64,000 nucleotides of DNA, taken from Candidatus Obscuribacterales bacterium (GTDB lineage Bacteria; Cyanobacteriota; Vampirovibrionia; Obscuribacterales; Obscuribacteraceae). The stretch's first letter is position 1. Every line of letters starts with the position of its first letter. The position numbers and the translations under genes are program-made. The notes beneath the pieces are model-generated. The model did not search any database, was not told the origin of the DNA, and saw only the letters and a program-made list of their open reading frames with translations. The DNA is taken from NCBI GenBank assembly GCA_019637435.1, contig JAHBVO010000004.1, positions 248,001 through 312,000 on the forward strand, written 5' to 3'. Positions 7,589 through 17,600 of the stretch are shown in pieces.

Positions 7589-9325
7589 TTAGAAGAATCC
7601 CGGAGCCGAAGGACCTTGTGGTCCGATTGGCGCACTAGGGGTGGTGCCCGATGGAATTACCGGTTTAGCATTCGGCGCAGCCAGAGCACTCTTGGCTATT
7701 TCCAGATTGTACTTTGCGGCCGCCATTTTGGGATCGCGATTGAATGCAGCCTCAAAGTCAGAGATAGCTCCTTCCAAATCGCCAAGCCGATACTTCGCGA
7801 TGGCTCGGTTGTAGAGAGGTTGGGCAAGCGCGGGCATTTTAATCGCTACCGAGGAAAACTCTGCAATCGCCGCGCGCAAATTGACTACTGCTTGATCTTG
7901 CATTCCGGTTTTCAATTTCGCATCCTTCTCATGCGCTGCGCGCCCTGCGTAGTCTGCGCCTCCCATCAGGTAGATGACTCCCTTGTTGTATCGGGCCTGC
8001 ATCAGATCTGTTCGCAGTCCAATGGCCGCATTGAAATCTTGTAGGGCTGCTTGATAGTCTCCTCTCGAAAGCCAGCCGATAGCGCGGTTATAGCAATACT
8101 GATAGATGTTTCGGTTTTTCGAGATAGCGTTATTGAAACTTGCGATCGATTTTGTGAAGTCACCATTGGTGATGGCAGTGCATCCGGCATTGTAATCGGC
8201 TGAACCGTCAATGCCCATCGACATTGCGGCTCCGGCGGGGCCGGCGGTGCCGGCATTGGAGACCAGACCTTCAGCTGTGGCGATGCTTGTGTTTGGGCTC
8301 AGTCGAGATGGTAGTTTTTCCAACTGTTGGAACAGATCGGCGGCGCTGTCCGCCGCATTTTTTCCGTCGGTTTGCTGATTGAGAGCGGCGGGGCTGTTCG
8401 TCCAAACTAAGATGTTTATGTTGCAAAATACAACCAGAGCGGCAGCTACCGTGACAAGGGTTACAGCCAGGCGAAATGCAAATTGCGGTCCCTTGTAAGG
8501 CGATGGCTTCTGTGTTGCCATCACGCCTTCCAGGCTGTTGTATTCGCGCTCTGCCGCTTCCTCCGATTTATCCAGGATCGCCGATTCCCAGTCGTCCAGC
8601 ACTTTCTCGTCGAGGGGCAAGTCCTTCTCTTCACTGGTCTTTACTGCGCGATCGCGTGAGGACTGAGCCGCTTGCAGGGCGGCTGTGTAAACGCTCTCAA
8701 AGAATTCCTCAGAACCGGTATGGCCTTTTGCGACCAGTTCGCTAGCTTTGGCTTTGGCTGCGCTATTTGCGACTTGCTCGATTTCGGCACTGGTTTCCGC
8801 GACCAGTTTTTCGCGAGCTTTGATTCGTTTCTGTCCAATCTTCGGAGCTTTTTCAAGCCTTTTTCGACGCAGCTCTTTTAAAACCTCTCGCTCTTCCGCG
8901 AGCGTTATATGCGGAGTATCAGAGGTCGCACTCTCTGCAGTCAGACTCTCGGCGTCGACGTCTTTTGCGGTTTTATTTTCGAAGCCTTCGCTCCTGGCGA
9001 TGCTCGCTGCCAGGCTACCGGGCTCGAGCGTTCCAAGAGTGATTTTGTCGTTGACCAGCTCGTGAAAATCGCGAAATTTTTTCGGTTCTGTCAAATATTC
9101 GAAGGCGCGGTCGAGTTCGTCCAACCGTTTCTTCGCAAGGGCGTTGAGCTTCGCATCGTTGGAAAGCATGTCGTCGCGGCAACGTTGAACTTCGCGGTCG
9201 CGCGCTTTGCGCATCTGGCGCCGCGAGGCTCCCGCCGGTACATCCAGAATGCTGCGAAGCTGCGTTCTCAGCGTATTTTCGTCGATTTGCTCAGACAGAA
9301 TCAAATCCTCGAACAGTGCTCTCAC
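7589..9325 (-). CDS. Membrane TPR protein with an N-terminal J-like domain lacking HPD
   Basis: A 578-residue protein. Residues about 20-90 follow the DnaJ J-domain pattern: a helix with LRSILDVPAGASRRQMRKA, a basic helix, then AFEYLTEPKKFRDF, which matches the usual 'A-Y-x-L-x-D-x-x-K-R' ending. The HPD tripeptide that activates Hsp70 is absent; CRDD (49-52) stands there. A charged coiled region follows, then one membrane segment at about 285-308, then four or more TPR-like repeats (about 375-545) and a Pro/Gly-rich tail. The J-like part would be cytoplasmic and the TPRs outside. Function is unknown. Degenerate J-like plus TPR architectures occur in cyanobacterial division proteins, but no specific homology is claimed. 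Confidence 0.75.
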   Translation of the reverse strand: MRALFEDLILSEQIDENTLRTQLRSILDVPAGASRRQMRKARDREVQRCRDDMLSNDAKLNALAKKRLDELDRAFEYLTEPKKFRDFHELVNDKITLGTLEPGSLAASIARSEGFENKTAKDVDAESLTAESATSDTPHITLAEEREVLKELRRKRLEKAPKIGQKRIKAREKLVAETSAEIEQVANSAAKAKASELVAKGHTGSEEFFESVYTAALQAAQSSRDRAVKTSEEKDLPLDEKVLDDWESAILDKSEEAAEREYNSLEGVMATQKPSPYKGPQFAFRLAVTLVTVAAALVVFCNINILVWTNSPAALNQQTDGKNAADSAADLFQQLEKLPSRLSPNTSIATAEGLVSNAGTAGPAGAAMSMGIDGSADYNAGCTAITNGDFTKSIASFNNAISKNRNIYQYCYNRAIGWLSRGDYQAALQDFNAAIGLRTDLMQARYNKGVIYLMGGADYAGRAAHEKDAKLKTGMQDQAVVNLRAAIAEFSSVAIKMPALAQPLYNRAIAKYRLGDLEGAISDFEAAFNRDPKMAAAKYNLEIAKSALAAPNAKPVIPSGTTPSAPIGPQGPSAPGFF

Positions 9326-9478
9326 TCTATTATTTTTTCACAGCTGGGCTTCAGTTTCGAGAATCCGATTGTCGTGTCTGATAAACACGATGTGAAGTCC
9401 TGAAACGCCCGTCAGTACATATCGCGCACTGATAAGGGCATAAGAGAGTATCTTCTATAGACTTTGGGGAGATGAAGT

Positions 9479-11071
9479 TTGGTGCAGGGCGGCAACATAA
9501 TAACGCGCGGAGTTAAGGGATTCTTCTCTGCTTGGGCGAAGATTTTTCGCTCGCGCGGCGCGATTGTTATCGTCGGGTTTGTTGTTGGTTGTGTTTTTCT
9601 CTACGTGATTTCGCGCAATCTTGCCACCGATAAAATTATTACGGCTTTTCAAAACGCAATCTGGCTGCCGTGGTTGCCGCTTGCGGTCTTGACGTACATA
9701 GTAGGGATGCTGCTTCGTGGTTTGCGACTGCAGTTGCTGGTTAAAAACGAAGCCGTGATTTCGACAGGCACCGCCAGTAATATCGTCGCCGTTGGTTTCG
9801 CTGTTAATAACATATTGCCCGCGCGGCTTGGAGAGTTCGTCCGAGCCGGAATGCTGTCTGAGCGCACCGGCATGCCGTACCTCTTGTCGTTGACAATCAC
9901 TTTTCTGGAACGCCTGTTGGATGGGCTTGTAATCTTGCTTTTGTTGGTTACCGCTTCACTGATCGTCCCCGCCACCCCCGAGATGAGAAACTGGACCGCG
10001 CTTGCTGCCCTGCTTTTCATCATTGCTTTGTTGAGTGTGGCAATTATTACTCTCACTCCACAGACCGCCGTTGCCCTGGCGTCAGCGATTACGTCTCGGC
10101 TGAGCTGGAAGGTGCACACTAAAGTGGTGGCGCTGGTAACCCAGATCAATCGAGGCTTCGGTTGTTTGCGTGACGCTCAGAGTGCCATCTTTATTTTGGC
10201 AAGCAGCTTTTTGATTTGGCTGGTCGAATCAATTTTTTTCATGCTTGTTATGCCTTGTTTCGGCTTGCCTCCGGGGTTCATCCGGGCCGTTATCACGATG
10301 TCCGTTACCAACCTGGGCATTCTGATTCCGTCTACGCCAGGGCATGTCGGCACTTACCATTTCGTCTGTCGTGAGGCGCTGATCAAGGTTTGCTCTGTCC
10401 CTGGTATGACACCGGGAACAACCGATCCTATTACCGTCGATCCAAATATCGCCGTAAGCTATGCAGTCATAGTGCACTCTATTTACTACATCACCGTCAC
10501 TGTGTGGGGTGTGTACGCGATGGCAAAGTACACGATGGAACTCGGTTCGACAGCCGCCCTCGCATACGAAGCCAAACCTATTCGCGCTTTGCCTGACGAG
10601 CATGCGGACTCGATGAATTTCATAACTTCTTATCCCGAGATTTCCGCTCGCGTGGAAGAGAAAGTCACCAAGTTCTGGTCGGGGTTATGTGAGTGCTTTA
10701 TACCGGATGAACATAGGCTGCCGGATTCGGATGAGTTCAACACGGTTTTGCGTGAGGCTAGTACCTTCACCGTAACTGAGCTGGAGCGATTGCCGTTTCG
10801 TCTGCGTGTTGTTTTCGACATTGGTTTGACGGTGTTTAAGGCACTGATAGTTTTAAGTACCGGACGATTTTTATGTCACGTTCCACTGGCGCAACGGCGT
10901 AATCTCGTTGATGCCTGGGCGTTTGGGAAGATTTCTCTTACCAGGAAATTTATGAAACCGATCCGCAGTCTTGCTTTGTTTTACTACTACGACCATCCAG
11001 CTGTTCAAGCGCTGCTCGATAAGCTCTCGATGAACAGTGATGGTGCGCCATGTCCGGAGGTATCCGTCTGA
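9479..11071 (+). CDS. UPF0104-family (HpnL/MprF-type) membrane protein with extra C-terminal domain
   Basis: A 530-residue protein. The first 350 residues have about eight membrane segments and the family signature PARLGEFVRAG...ERLLDG found in lysylphosphatidylglycerol synthetase-type flippases and HpnL. Members move or are thought to move lipids across the membrane. The last 160 residues are soluble, with CFIPDEHRLPDS and a helical YYYDHP segment; this resembles the small domain usually found N-terminal to GMC oxidoreductases (inference). The start is a TTG at 9479 or GTG at 9482, both downstream of GGGGAG (9466-9471). It lies 46 bases upstream of a GMC oxidoreductase gene, with an SDR next. 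Confidence 0.8.
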   Translation: MVQGGNIITRGVKGFFSAWAKIFRSRGAIVIVGFVVGCVFLYVISRNLATDKIITAFQNAIWLPWLPLAVLTYIVGMLLRGLRLQLLVKNEAVISTGTASNIVAVGFAVNNILPARLGEFVRAGMLSERTGMPYLLSLTITFLERLLDGLVILLLLVTASLIVPATPEMRNWTALAALLFIIALLSVAIITLTPQTAVALASAITSRLSWKVHTKVVALVTQINRGFGCLRDAQSAIFILASSFLIWLVESIFFMLVMPCFGLPPGFIRAVITMSVTNLGILIPSTPGHVGTYHFVCREALIKVCSVPGMTPGTTDPITVDPNIAVSYAVIVHSIYYITVTVWGVYAMAKYTMELGSTAALAYEAKPIRALPDEHADSMNFITSYPEISARVEEKVTKFWSGLCECFIPDEHRLPDSDEFNTVLREASTFTVTELERLPFRLRVVFDIGLTVFKALIVLSTGRFLCHVPLAQRRNLVDAWAFGKISLTRKFMKPIRSLALFYYYDHPAVQALLDKLSMNSDGAPCPEVSV

Positions 11072-11117
11072 ATCGGTATTCGCTCCAATGCTCTGATTCT
11101 TCGCCGGCGGTGTCAGT

Positions 11118-12596
11118 ATGACCAATCAGCCGAGGTCCGTGCGGGTTCAATATTTAGTTGTCGGTTCAGGCGCCGGCGGCGCGATAACTGCCGTGGAGCT
11201 CGCCCGTGCAGGTTTTGAAGTTGTCGTACTTGAAGAGGGGGCGCGTCACGGTTTAGATGCTTATGGCAAGGGTGTGACGCATGCAATGCAGACCTTGTAT
11301 CGAAATCGGGGAATGACTCCGATTCTCGGGTCGGTTCCGATCGGCTTTGTCGAAGGGCGCTGTCTGGGCGGGAGTACAGAGATCAATAGCGGTTTCTGGC
11401 ATAGAATGCCGCCTGAATTCGTATTGCGTTGGGTCAGCCAGTTTGGAATCAATGACTTCTCGGTTGAGCAGCTTGCGCCGCACTACCAGTGGTGCGAGGA
11501 ACAGCTGAAAGTGGTTGAGACCGGCGACCGTTTGCAAAAGAACAGCGAGGTGTTCAAGCGGGGAGTCGAGTCGATGGGGTGGTCCGCCCGCGCCATCCCG
11601 CGCGCCGCCGGCGATTGCGTGAATACTAATCAATGCGCGTCGGGCTGTCCGCAAGGAGCAAAACAGGGAATGACGCGCAACCTGGTTCCACTCGCCGAGG
11701 CTGCAGGCTGCAAATTCATTACTAACTGCAAGGTCAAGTTGCTGCTGAAAGCAAAGAATCGGGTGACCGGTGTGCTTGCTGAGATCAAACGCGAGGACAA
11801 TTCCACGGACCTTGTGAGGATTGATGCGGACCACGTATTTCTGTGCGCTGGCGCGACTCAAACGCCGGCGCTTCTCCGGCGGAGTGGTATCAAGTCTCAC
11901 GTCGGTGACACTTTTCAAATCCATCCCATGCTCAAGGTTTCAGCGCTCTTCGATGAGGAGATTGATGCGCATAAATCCGTGATGCCGGTACTGCAAGTAA
12001 AAGAATTTTGGCCTGACATTCAGCTTGGTGGTTCATTTTTCTCAACAGGTCAGTTGGCGATGAATCTAAGCGACAATTGGACTGAAAGTCAGCACCTAAT
12101 GCGCGATTACCGCAAGATGGCAACCTACAACGTTGCAGTGAGAAGCACCGGATATGGTAGCGTTCGTCCAGCCCGCTTTGGAAGCGAGTACGCAATCTTG
12201 CGATTCGAACTCTCTGATGTGGATATCAGAAATCTGAGTCAGGGACTGGCTCGACTGGCATCACTGTTGCTGCGTGCAGGCGCGAAGTCGGTCCATCCGT
12301 GCATACAATCGTTACCGGCGATCACCAGTGAGTTGGACGCCGTTAAATGGTTGGACGAAAACCTCTCGCGCTCATCGCTTAGCCTGACTGCCGTTCACGC
12401 GTTCTCAACCTGCCCGATGGGAGAACGTCGTGATAGGTGCGCAGTGGATTCGTACGGAAAGGTATTCGGTTTTGAGAATTTGTTCGTGAACGACGCAAGT
12501 ATGTTGCCGGAATCTCCCGGTATCAATCCGCAGGGCACCATCATGGCGATCGCGCGGCGCAACGTGTTAAACTTCATCGCGAACAAACGAGGATAG
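11118..12596 (+). CDS. GMC-family FAD-dependent oxidoreductase
   Basis: A 492-residue flavoenzyme that would oxidise an alcohol group to a carbonyl. The FAD-binding GSGAGG lies at about residues 15-20, followed by an acidic beta-2 end (VVLEEG). The second GMC signature, GRCLGGSTEINSG, is at about 75-87. A Cys-bearing loop (NQCASGCPQGAK) and the C-terminal VNDASMLP...NPQGTIMAIA, with its substrate-side His (AVHAFSTCPMG) and Asn, complete the family pattern. It resembles the cholesterol oxidase / long-chain alcohol oxidase side of the family rather than choline dehydrogenase. It begins directly with the Rossmann strand, without the small helical domain seen in some relatives. That domain may be on the preceding protein. 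Confidence 0.88.
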   Translation: MTNQPRSVRVQYLVVGSGAGGAITAVELARAGFEVVVLEEGARHGLDAYGKGVTHAMQTLYRNRGMTPILGSVPIGFVEGRCLGGSTEINSGFWHRMPPEFVLRWVSQFGINDFSVEQLAPHYQWCEEQLKVVETGDRLQKNSEVFKRGVESMGWSARAIPRAAGDCVNTNQCASGCPQGAKQGMTRNLVPLAEAAGCKFITNCKVKLLLKAKNRVTGVLAEIKREDNSTDLVRIDADHVFLCAGATQTPALLRRSGIKSHVGDTFQIHPMLKVSALFDEEIDAHKSVMPVLQVKEFWPDIQLGGSFFSTGQLAMNLSDNWTESQHLMRDYRKMATYNVAVRSTGYGSVRPARFGSEYAILRFELSDVDIRNLSQGLARLASLLLRAGAKSVHPCIQSLPAITSELDAVKWLDENLSRSSLSLTAVHAFSTCPMGERRDRCAVDSYGKVFGFENLFVNDASMLPESPGINPQGTIMAIARRNVLNFIANKRG

Positions 12597-12602
12597 TCGG
12601 CA

Positions 12603-13658
12603 GTGGCTCCAAAGATTGCAATTGTTACCGGTGCTCCTGGCTGGTTGGGTTCGAGATTAGTGGAGAGTTTGTTGCAGGGGTTGCCCGAGGTTCCGGCGCT
12701 TAGCGAAGTTGAGCCCAGAATAGTACGCGTAGCTCGAGAGCCGGGCAATCAGGATAATAGTTTGAATCGATTCGGCGACCAAGTTCAAATTTTCGATTGT
12801 GATATCACCGATAGTGCTTCAGTTGCAAGGTTATTTGAGGGGACGTGGGAGCCGAATGTCTTTCATGTAGCGGGCGTCGTGCATCCCACCAGAGGTCGTA
12901 AGCAGTTCTACGACGTAAACGTGAATGGAACCGCAAACATGCTTGAGGGCGCTCAAAAAGCGCGTACCAAGCGGTTCATTTACGTTTCCTCCAACTCGCC
13001 CATCGGGTGTAATCCGACGCGTACGAAGTTGTTTGACGAAGACACGCCCTACAATCCATACATGCATTATGGGCGTAGCAAGCGGCTCGCCGAGGATCTA
13101 GTAAATTCAAAATCTCTTACCGGCAGTTTGGAGACGGTAATTATTCGACCGCCGTGGTTTTATGGACCTGGTCAACCACCGCGCCAGTCCTTGTTCTTCT
13201 CTATGATTAAAAACGGTAAGGTGCCGATCGTTGGCGATGGCGAAAATCTTCGATCGATGGCTTACATCGATAATATTTGCCAGGGACTGTTGCTGGCTGA
13301 GCAATCCGAGGTCGCCAGGGGCAAGACTTATTGGATTGCCGACCGCAAACCTTACACGATGAACGAGATCGTCGACACGATTGAACGTCTGTTGGAAACC
13401 GAGTTTAAGATGCCGGTTGCTCACAAACGGATGCGATTGCCGGACATTGCCAGTGAAGTCGCTTTAGCTGTGGATGCGACACTTCAAAGCGTTGGATTGT
13501 ATCATCAGAAGTTTCATGTTCTTTCCGAGATGAACAAGAGCATCGCCTGTAGTGTCGCGAAAGCGGAACGAGAGTTTCACTACGATCCGAAGATTTCGCT
13601 TGAAGAAGGTATGCGGCGAAGCATTCAGTGGGCAATTTCCAACGGTCAAAACATTTAA
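12603..13658 (+). CDS. 3-beta-hydroxysteroid dehydrogenase/epimerase-type SDR
   Basis: A 351-residue extended SDR starting at GTG 12603, six bases after the GMC oxidoreductase stop. It has TGAPGWLGS for NAD(P) binding, the VSSNSP serine motif, catalytic YGRSK and the RPPWFYGPG block typical of the 3-beta-HSD / NSDHL / OleD branch. Tight spacing to the GMC and UPF0104 genes suggests the three act on one hydrophobic alcohol or isoprenoid-type lipid: oxidation, reduction or epimerisation, and transport. That is inference. There are about ten extra residues (around 24-35, LPEVPALSEVEP) between helix 1 and strand 2 of the Rossmann fold. Confidence 0.85.
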   Translation: MAPKIAIVTGAPGWLGSRLVESLLQGLPEVPALSEVEPRIVRVAREPGNQDNSLNRFGDQVQIFDCDITDSASVARLFEGTWEPNVFHVAGVVHPTRGRKQFYDVNVNGTANMLEGAQKARTKRFIYVSSNSPIGCNPTRTKLFDEDTPYNPYMHYGRSKRLAEDLVNSKSLTGSLETVIIRPPWFYGPGQPPRQSLFFSMIKNGKVPIVGDGENLRSMAYIDNICQGLLLAEQSEVARGKTYWIADRKPYTMNEIVDTIERLLETEFKMPVAHKRMRLPDIASEVALAVDATLQSVGLYHQKFHVLSEMNKSIACSVAKAEREFHYDPKISLEEGMRRSIQWAISNGQNI

Positions 13659-13839
13659 ACGTTTTGTTCTGTAAGTCAGCGGTCGTTGAGTCACCGTATG
13701 TGACACCATCTCAGAAAGGTGGCACCGGCGTTTCGACATGGCTTGGTTGGCGATCGCAACGGCTGGCGTTTATTGACCGAGGCAAATTGGGAAATGTAGA
13801 AAGGACAACCTCTACTTCCTTTGTCTCGGTCAGGTGTTT

Positions 13840-14385
13840 ATGCAAAAGAATATGCGTGGCAGAAACCAGCGTGGCGCGGCTCTGGCTGAGGGCGTTGTTG
13901 CGCTCTGGCTAATTGTTTCAATCACGGTAGCTTCAATTAGTCTGTTGATAAATTCGGGTATGTCGATGTTTTACAAACAGAAGATTGCATATGTGGCGAT
14001 GCAGACAGCTACTTACACTGCGCAGTTGAAGATGAACGAAGATAAGCGGACCCGGGGTGAGGAAGTGGGCCGAAGTTTGCTGGGTGCAATGGGCTTTAAC
14101 GCGGCTCAGGCGGAAATTGACATCAAGGAGATAACGGTTGAAGGTGCTCCGTCTATTCAGGTCGATATCACCTGTAAAAACTTACCGCTGTTTCACGGCA
14201 CGGAAGCTGGGATGATGCCTTTCTCCGTGACCCTGGGTGATAGTGCGACCTGTATAAAACAACAGGCACCGGAAGCTTACGTCTGGCTCAACAATAATCC
14301 GAAGATGTCGGGTTATCTCATTCCCGTCGTCCGCATGCCTCCGGGAGGCGTGGGTTCGAGCGGTTTACCGTATGTGATTCCATGA
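13840..14385 (+). CDS. TadE-like secreted/pseudopilin protein (hypothetical)
   Basis: A 181-residue protein with a basic N-terminus, RGAALAEG, then one hydrophobic segment (about 13-36) and a mainly extracellular remainder. Small residues followed by Glu just before the membrane helix recall TadE/TadG pseudopilins. The two Cys of the ectodomain (ITCKN, ATCIK) could form a disulphide. The ATG at 13840 is preferred over a GTG at 13834 because AGGTG sits close upstream. No other Tad genes are in the window, so the assignment is tentative. Confidence 0.55.
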   Translation: MQKNMRGRNQRGAALAEGVVALWLIVSITVASISLLINSGMSMFYKQKIAYVAMQTATYTAQLKMNEDKRTRGEEVGRSLLGAMGFNAAQAEIDIKEITVEGAPSIQVDITCKNLPLFHGTEAGMMPFSVTLGDSATCIKQQAPEAYVWLNNNPKMSGYLIPVVRMPPGGVGSSGLPYVIP

Positions 14386-14549
14386 AGTTGAGCAAAGGAA
14401 AATGCGCCCATGGTCTGCGGCGAATCCATGGACGCTTGTTCAGTTCGATGAGGAGGAAGGTTGCTGGGAGAAAGCCTCGTCGTCCTGCCATTTCCTGTTG
14501 ATGCGGGGGATTGGGGTTCCCCTTGTGCCAACATCGTAACCAATAACTC

Positions 14550-14574
14550 GTGCGATTGAAATGTGTAATCGCAC
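14550..14574. terminator. Hairpin 3' of the Gly-rich protein gene
   Basis: GTGCGATT (14550-14557) and AATCGCAC (14567-14574) form a perfect eight-pair stem with a nine-base loop. It lies 43 bases after the stop of the minus-strand Gly-rich gene. There is no clear U-run on either side, so termination is only possible. Confidence 0.4.
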
Positions 14575-14617
14575 AGAGTTCCCGAATCTGGATGAGGATT
14601 AGCTATTGGGCGGCGTC

Positions 14618-17600
14618 CTATGGAGAAACCGTGCCGTCTGCTCCGTTCGAACCTGAAACGGAGGCGTTGCCGCCGGGATTGCCGGTGCCTCCGACCCCAC
14701 CGACTCCGCCTGCACCACCGTCGGCAGTGCCGCTGATTCCGGTTGGGTCAGAAGTTTTGATGCTTCCGCCGTCACCACCATTTCCGCCGGGTTGGGCATC
14801 TCCGCCTGCTCCAACGGTTGTGCCTGAGCCTCCGTCCCCGCCGTTACCGCCATCACCGCCTGTACCGCCATTTGCTGACGCACTGGTTACGAATGTCACA
14901 TCGGAGGCTTTGATATTTATGCCACCACCGTCTCCCGCTAGAGCGCCGAATCCGCCATCACCACCCGTGCCACCGAGTGCATTTGTAGATGAGCCGCCTG
15001 AGCCTCCTACACCTCCATCGCCACCATTGCCGCCGACGGCTGATACAGTTACGAGGGTGGCAAGACCGGATGTGCTCACTGAGAGCGATCCAGCGACTCC
15101 GCCCACGCCGCTGATACCACCGGCGCCGCCCTGTCCACCAGTACCGTTGGTGCTACTGCCTCCTGCTCCACCTGCTACTTGCTGGCCATTGCCTCCGTTG
15201 ACGCTGGCTACTGTCGTAACGTTGACATTGGCTTTCGCTTTCAAACTGATTTTGCCGCCGGCACCTCCGATTCCGGGCGAAGTGGCGGAACTTCCACCAG
15301 CGCCACCGGTGCCGCCAACACTACTGCCACCGGCGCCAGACAAAGTGACGTCTGTCGCGGAACCACCTCTTGCGGTAATTGTGGCAAGGTTGATCCCGGC
15401 TTTGGTTGAAACCGTTATGCTGCCTCCCGAGCCGGCATCTGCAGCCGTGCTTGTTGTGCCGGCGTTCCCGCCCTGGTTGGTGCCGTTTCCACCGTCTCCG
15501 CCGCGGGCTGAGGATGTGCTTCCTCCATCGGCGCTCCAGCTGCCGCTACCCGAAACCAGACCCGATGCCTTTATCGAGACGATTCCGCCACTGCCGCTGG
15601 TATTGCCTGATCCGCCGTTGCCGCCCAATCCGCCTGTTGTCGAAGAGTTACCGCCTCGACCGCCCCGTCCGACCTGATTAGTACTGCCGCTGGCCTCCAG
15701 GTTGTTTATTGAAACAGCTGCGCCACTTTTGACCGTGACTTTGCCGGCATTCGCAGATGTTCCGGCAGAGCCTCCTGCTCCACCAATTCCTCCCGTGCCG
15801 CTCGAAGGTGTTGTCTGATTGCCTGCATTACCTCCAACCGCGCCGGGATCAGCCGCTGTCGATGCTGAGACGTCAATTGTATCGACAGAGATGTTAGCTG
15901 GTGCCGATTTGTTTTTCGTGGTCAGACTTACCAGTCCTCCTGCACCGGCGTTCGCATATGTGCCGGCGTTGCCGCCACTGCCTCCGCTTCCAGTTGTTCC
16001 GTCACCTCCGGCTCCGCCAAAACCGCCTCTAGATGTATCTCCAGCAGCAGCGCTCAGTCTGCCGGAAGCCGTTATAGTTTTCCCTGACATTATGACTTGT
16101 CCGCCACTACCAGCGGTGCCAGGCGAGCTACCATTGCCTCCGCTCCCTCCAGTACTACCATCGCCGCCCGTTCCGCCACTGCCACCAAGGGCGCTGGCTG
16201 AAATTCCGCCGCTCGCGAATAACTCGAAGACTGACAGATCGCCTCCTGAGACTTTGACTACTCCGCCGGCTCCCTGTACCGCTCCAATGCCGCCTGCGCC
16301 CCCGCTTCCACCCTGTCCGCCTGAGGAGTGGTCACCGCCGGCGCCACCGTTTCCAACCTTACCTGACTGTCCGCCTCCGAATGCGCCGGAAGTCGCTGTC
16401 ATCGTCACTGTATTAGCCTGGACTGTCAGAGTGCCACCATTGCCTCCGGAGCTGCCGTTGCCGCCTGTACCCCCGGTTCCTCCCTGACCGCCGGAACCCC
16501 CTTCGCCACCTGCGCCACCGTCACCGCCCGATCTCGTCAGACCGCCGCTAGCGGAAAGTGAGTCGACCGCGATTATCGATCCACTCGATTTCTTGCCGGT
16601 GGAAACAAATATTGAGCCGCCGTCTCCTCCTCGCCCTGCAGAGCCACCAGTACCGCCAGTGCCGCCGGTGAATGTATTTGAGCCGCCCGCGTTTCCACCG
16701 TTGGAGCCATCGTTGCCATCTCCACCATCTGCCAGCACGAAAGCGCTAAGCGTGATCAGACCGTTGACTGCTGTCACCGAGACAGAGCCTCCGATTCCTC
16801 CGTCACCACCTTTACCGCCATTACCGCCATTGCCACCCAGGACGTTGCCATTAGTGGCGCTCGCGTTGCCGCCCAGGCCTCCGTTATCACCCAAACCACC
16901 TCGAGCGATAACTCCGTTGAGAGTGATGTTTCCGGATTCAGTTGTTGCAATCGAAACAGTTCCACCTGCACCGGCTACCCCGGCTGCACCGCCTGCACCA
17001 CCATTGCCGTTGTTGACACTTCCGTTTCCACCTTGGCCTCCCATTCCACCGGACCTGCTCGTGCCTCCGCTGGCGTTGACTTGATTTCCAATCAGGATGT
17101 CGCCCCCGCTGCGTGACGAAATTGAGATTGAACCTGCGTTCCCTCCGGAACCGCCGGTGCCGCCAGTACCGCCGTTACCGCCGTTTGACCCTGCGGCACC
17201 ATTGCCTGCGTCAGCCCCTACGCCTCCCGTGCCCCCGGTGGCAAAGAGCTGTCCATTTAAGGTTGCGGTGTCATTAAAGAGAATAACAATGTTGCCGGCG
17301 TCGCCTCCTCTGCCTCCTGCGCCACCGGCTCCTCCAGCTGCTCCAGTGCCAACGGGGCCGTCGGTGCCTGCGGCTCCGACGCCGCCCGTGCCACCTCGAC
17401 TGCTGAGAATTGCGCTCCCTGCGGTCGTGATGCTGCCGGTGGTTGTGATGGTGATGTTGCCGCCATTCTTTCCGTTATTGCCAGCGGCTCCAGGAACAGC
17501 GGCAGCAACGCCGTCGGAACCGTCGGCGTTTATTCCGCGGAGTGCGGACAACGAGCCTGCTACTATCGATATGTCACCGCCACCGCTGAAGATCGAGCTG

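Noticed and set aside
13659..13839. Inverted GTCAC / GTGAC and GACACC / GGTGGC pairs after the SDR gene as a terminator
   Set aside because: Stems are short with mismatches and no U-run follows.
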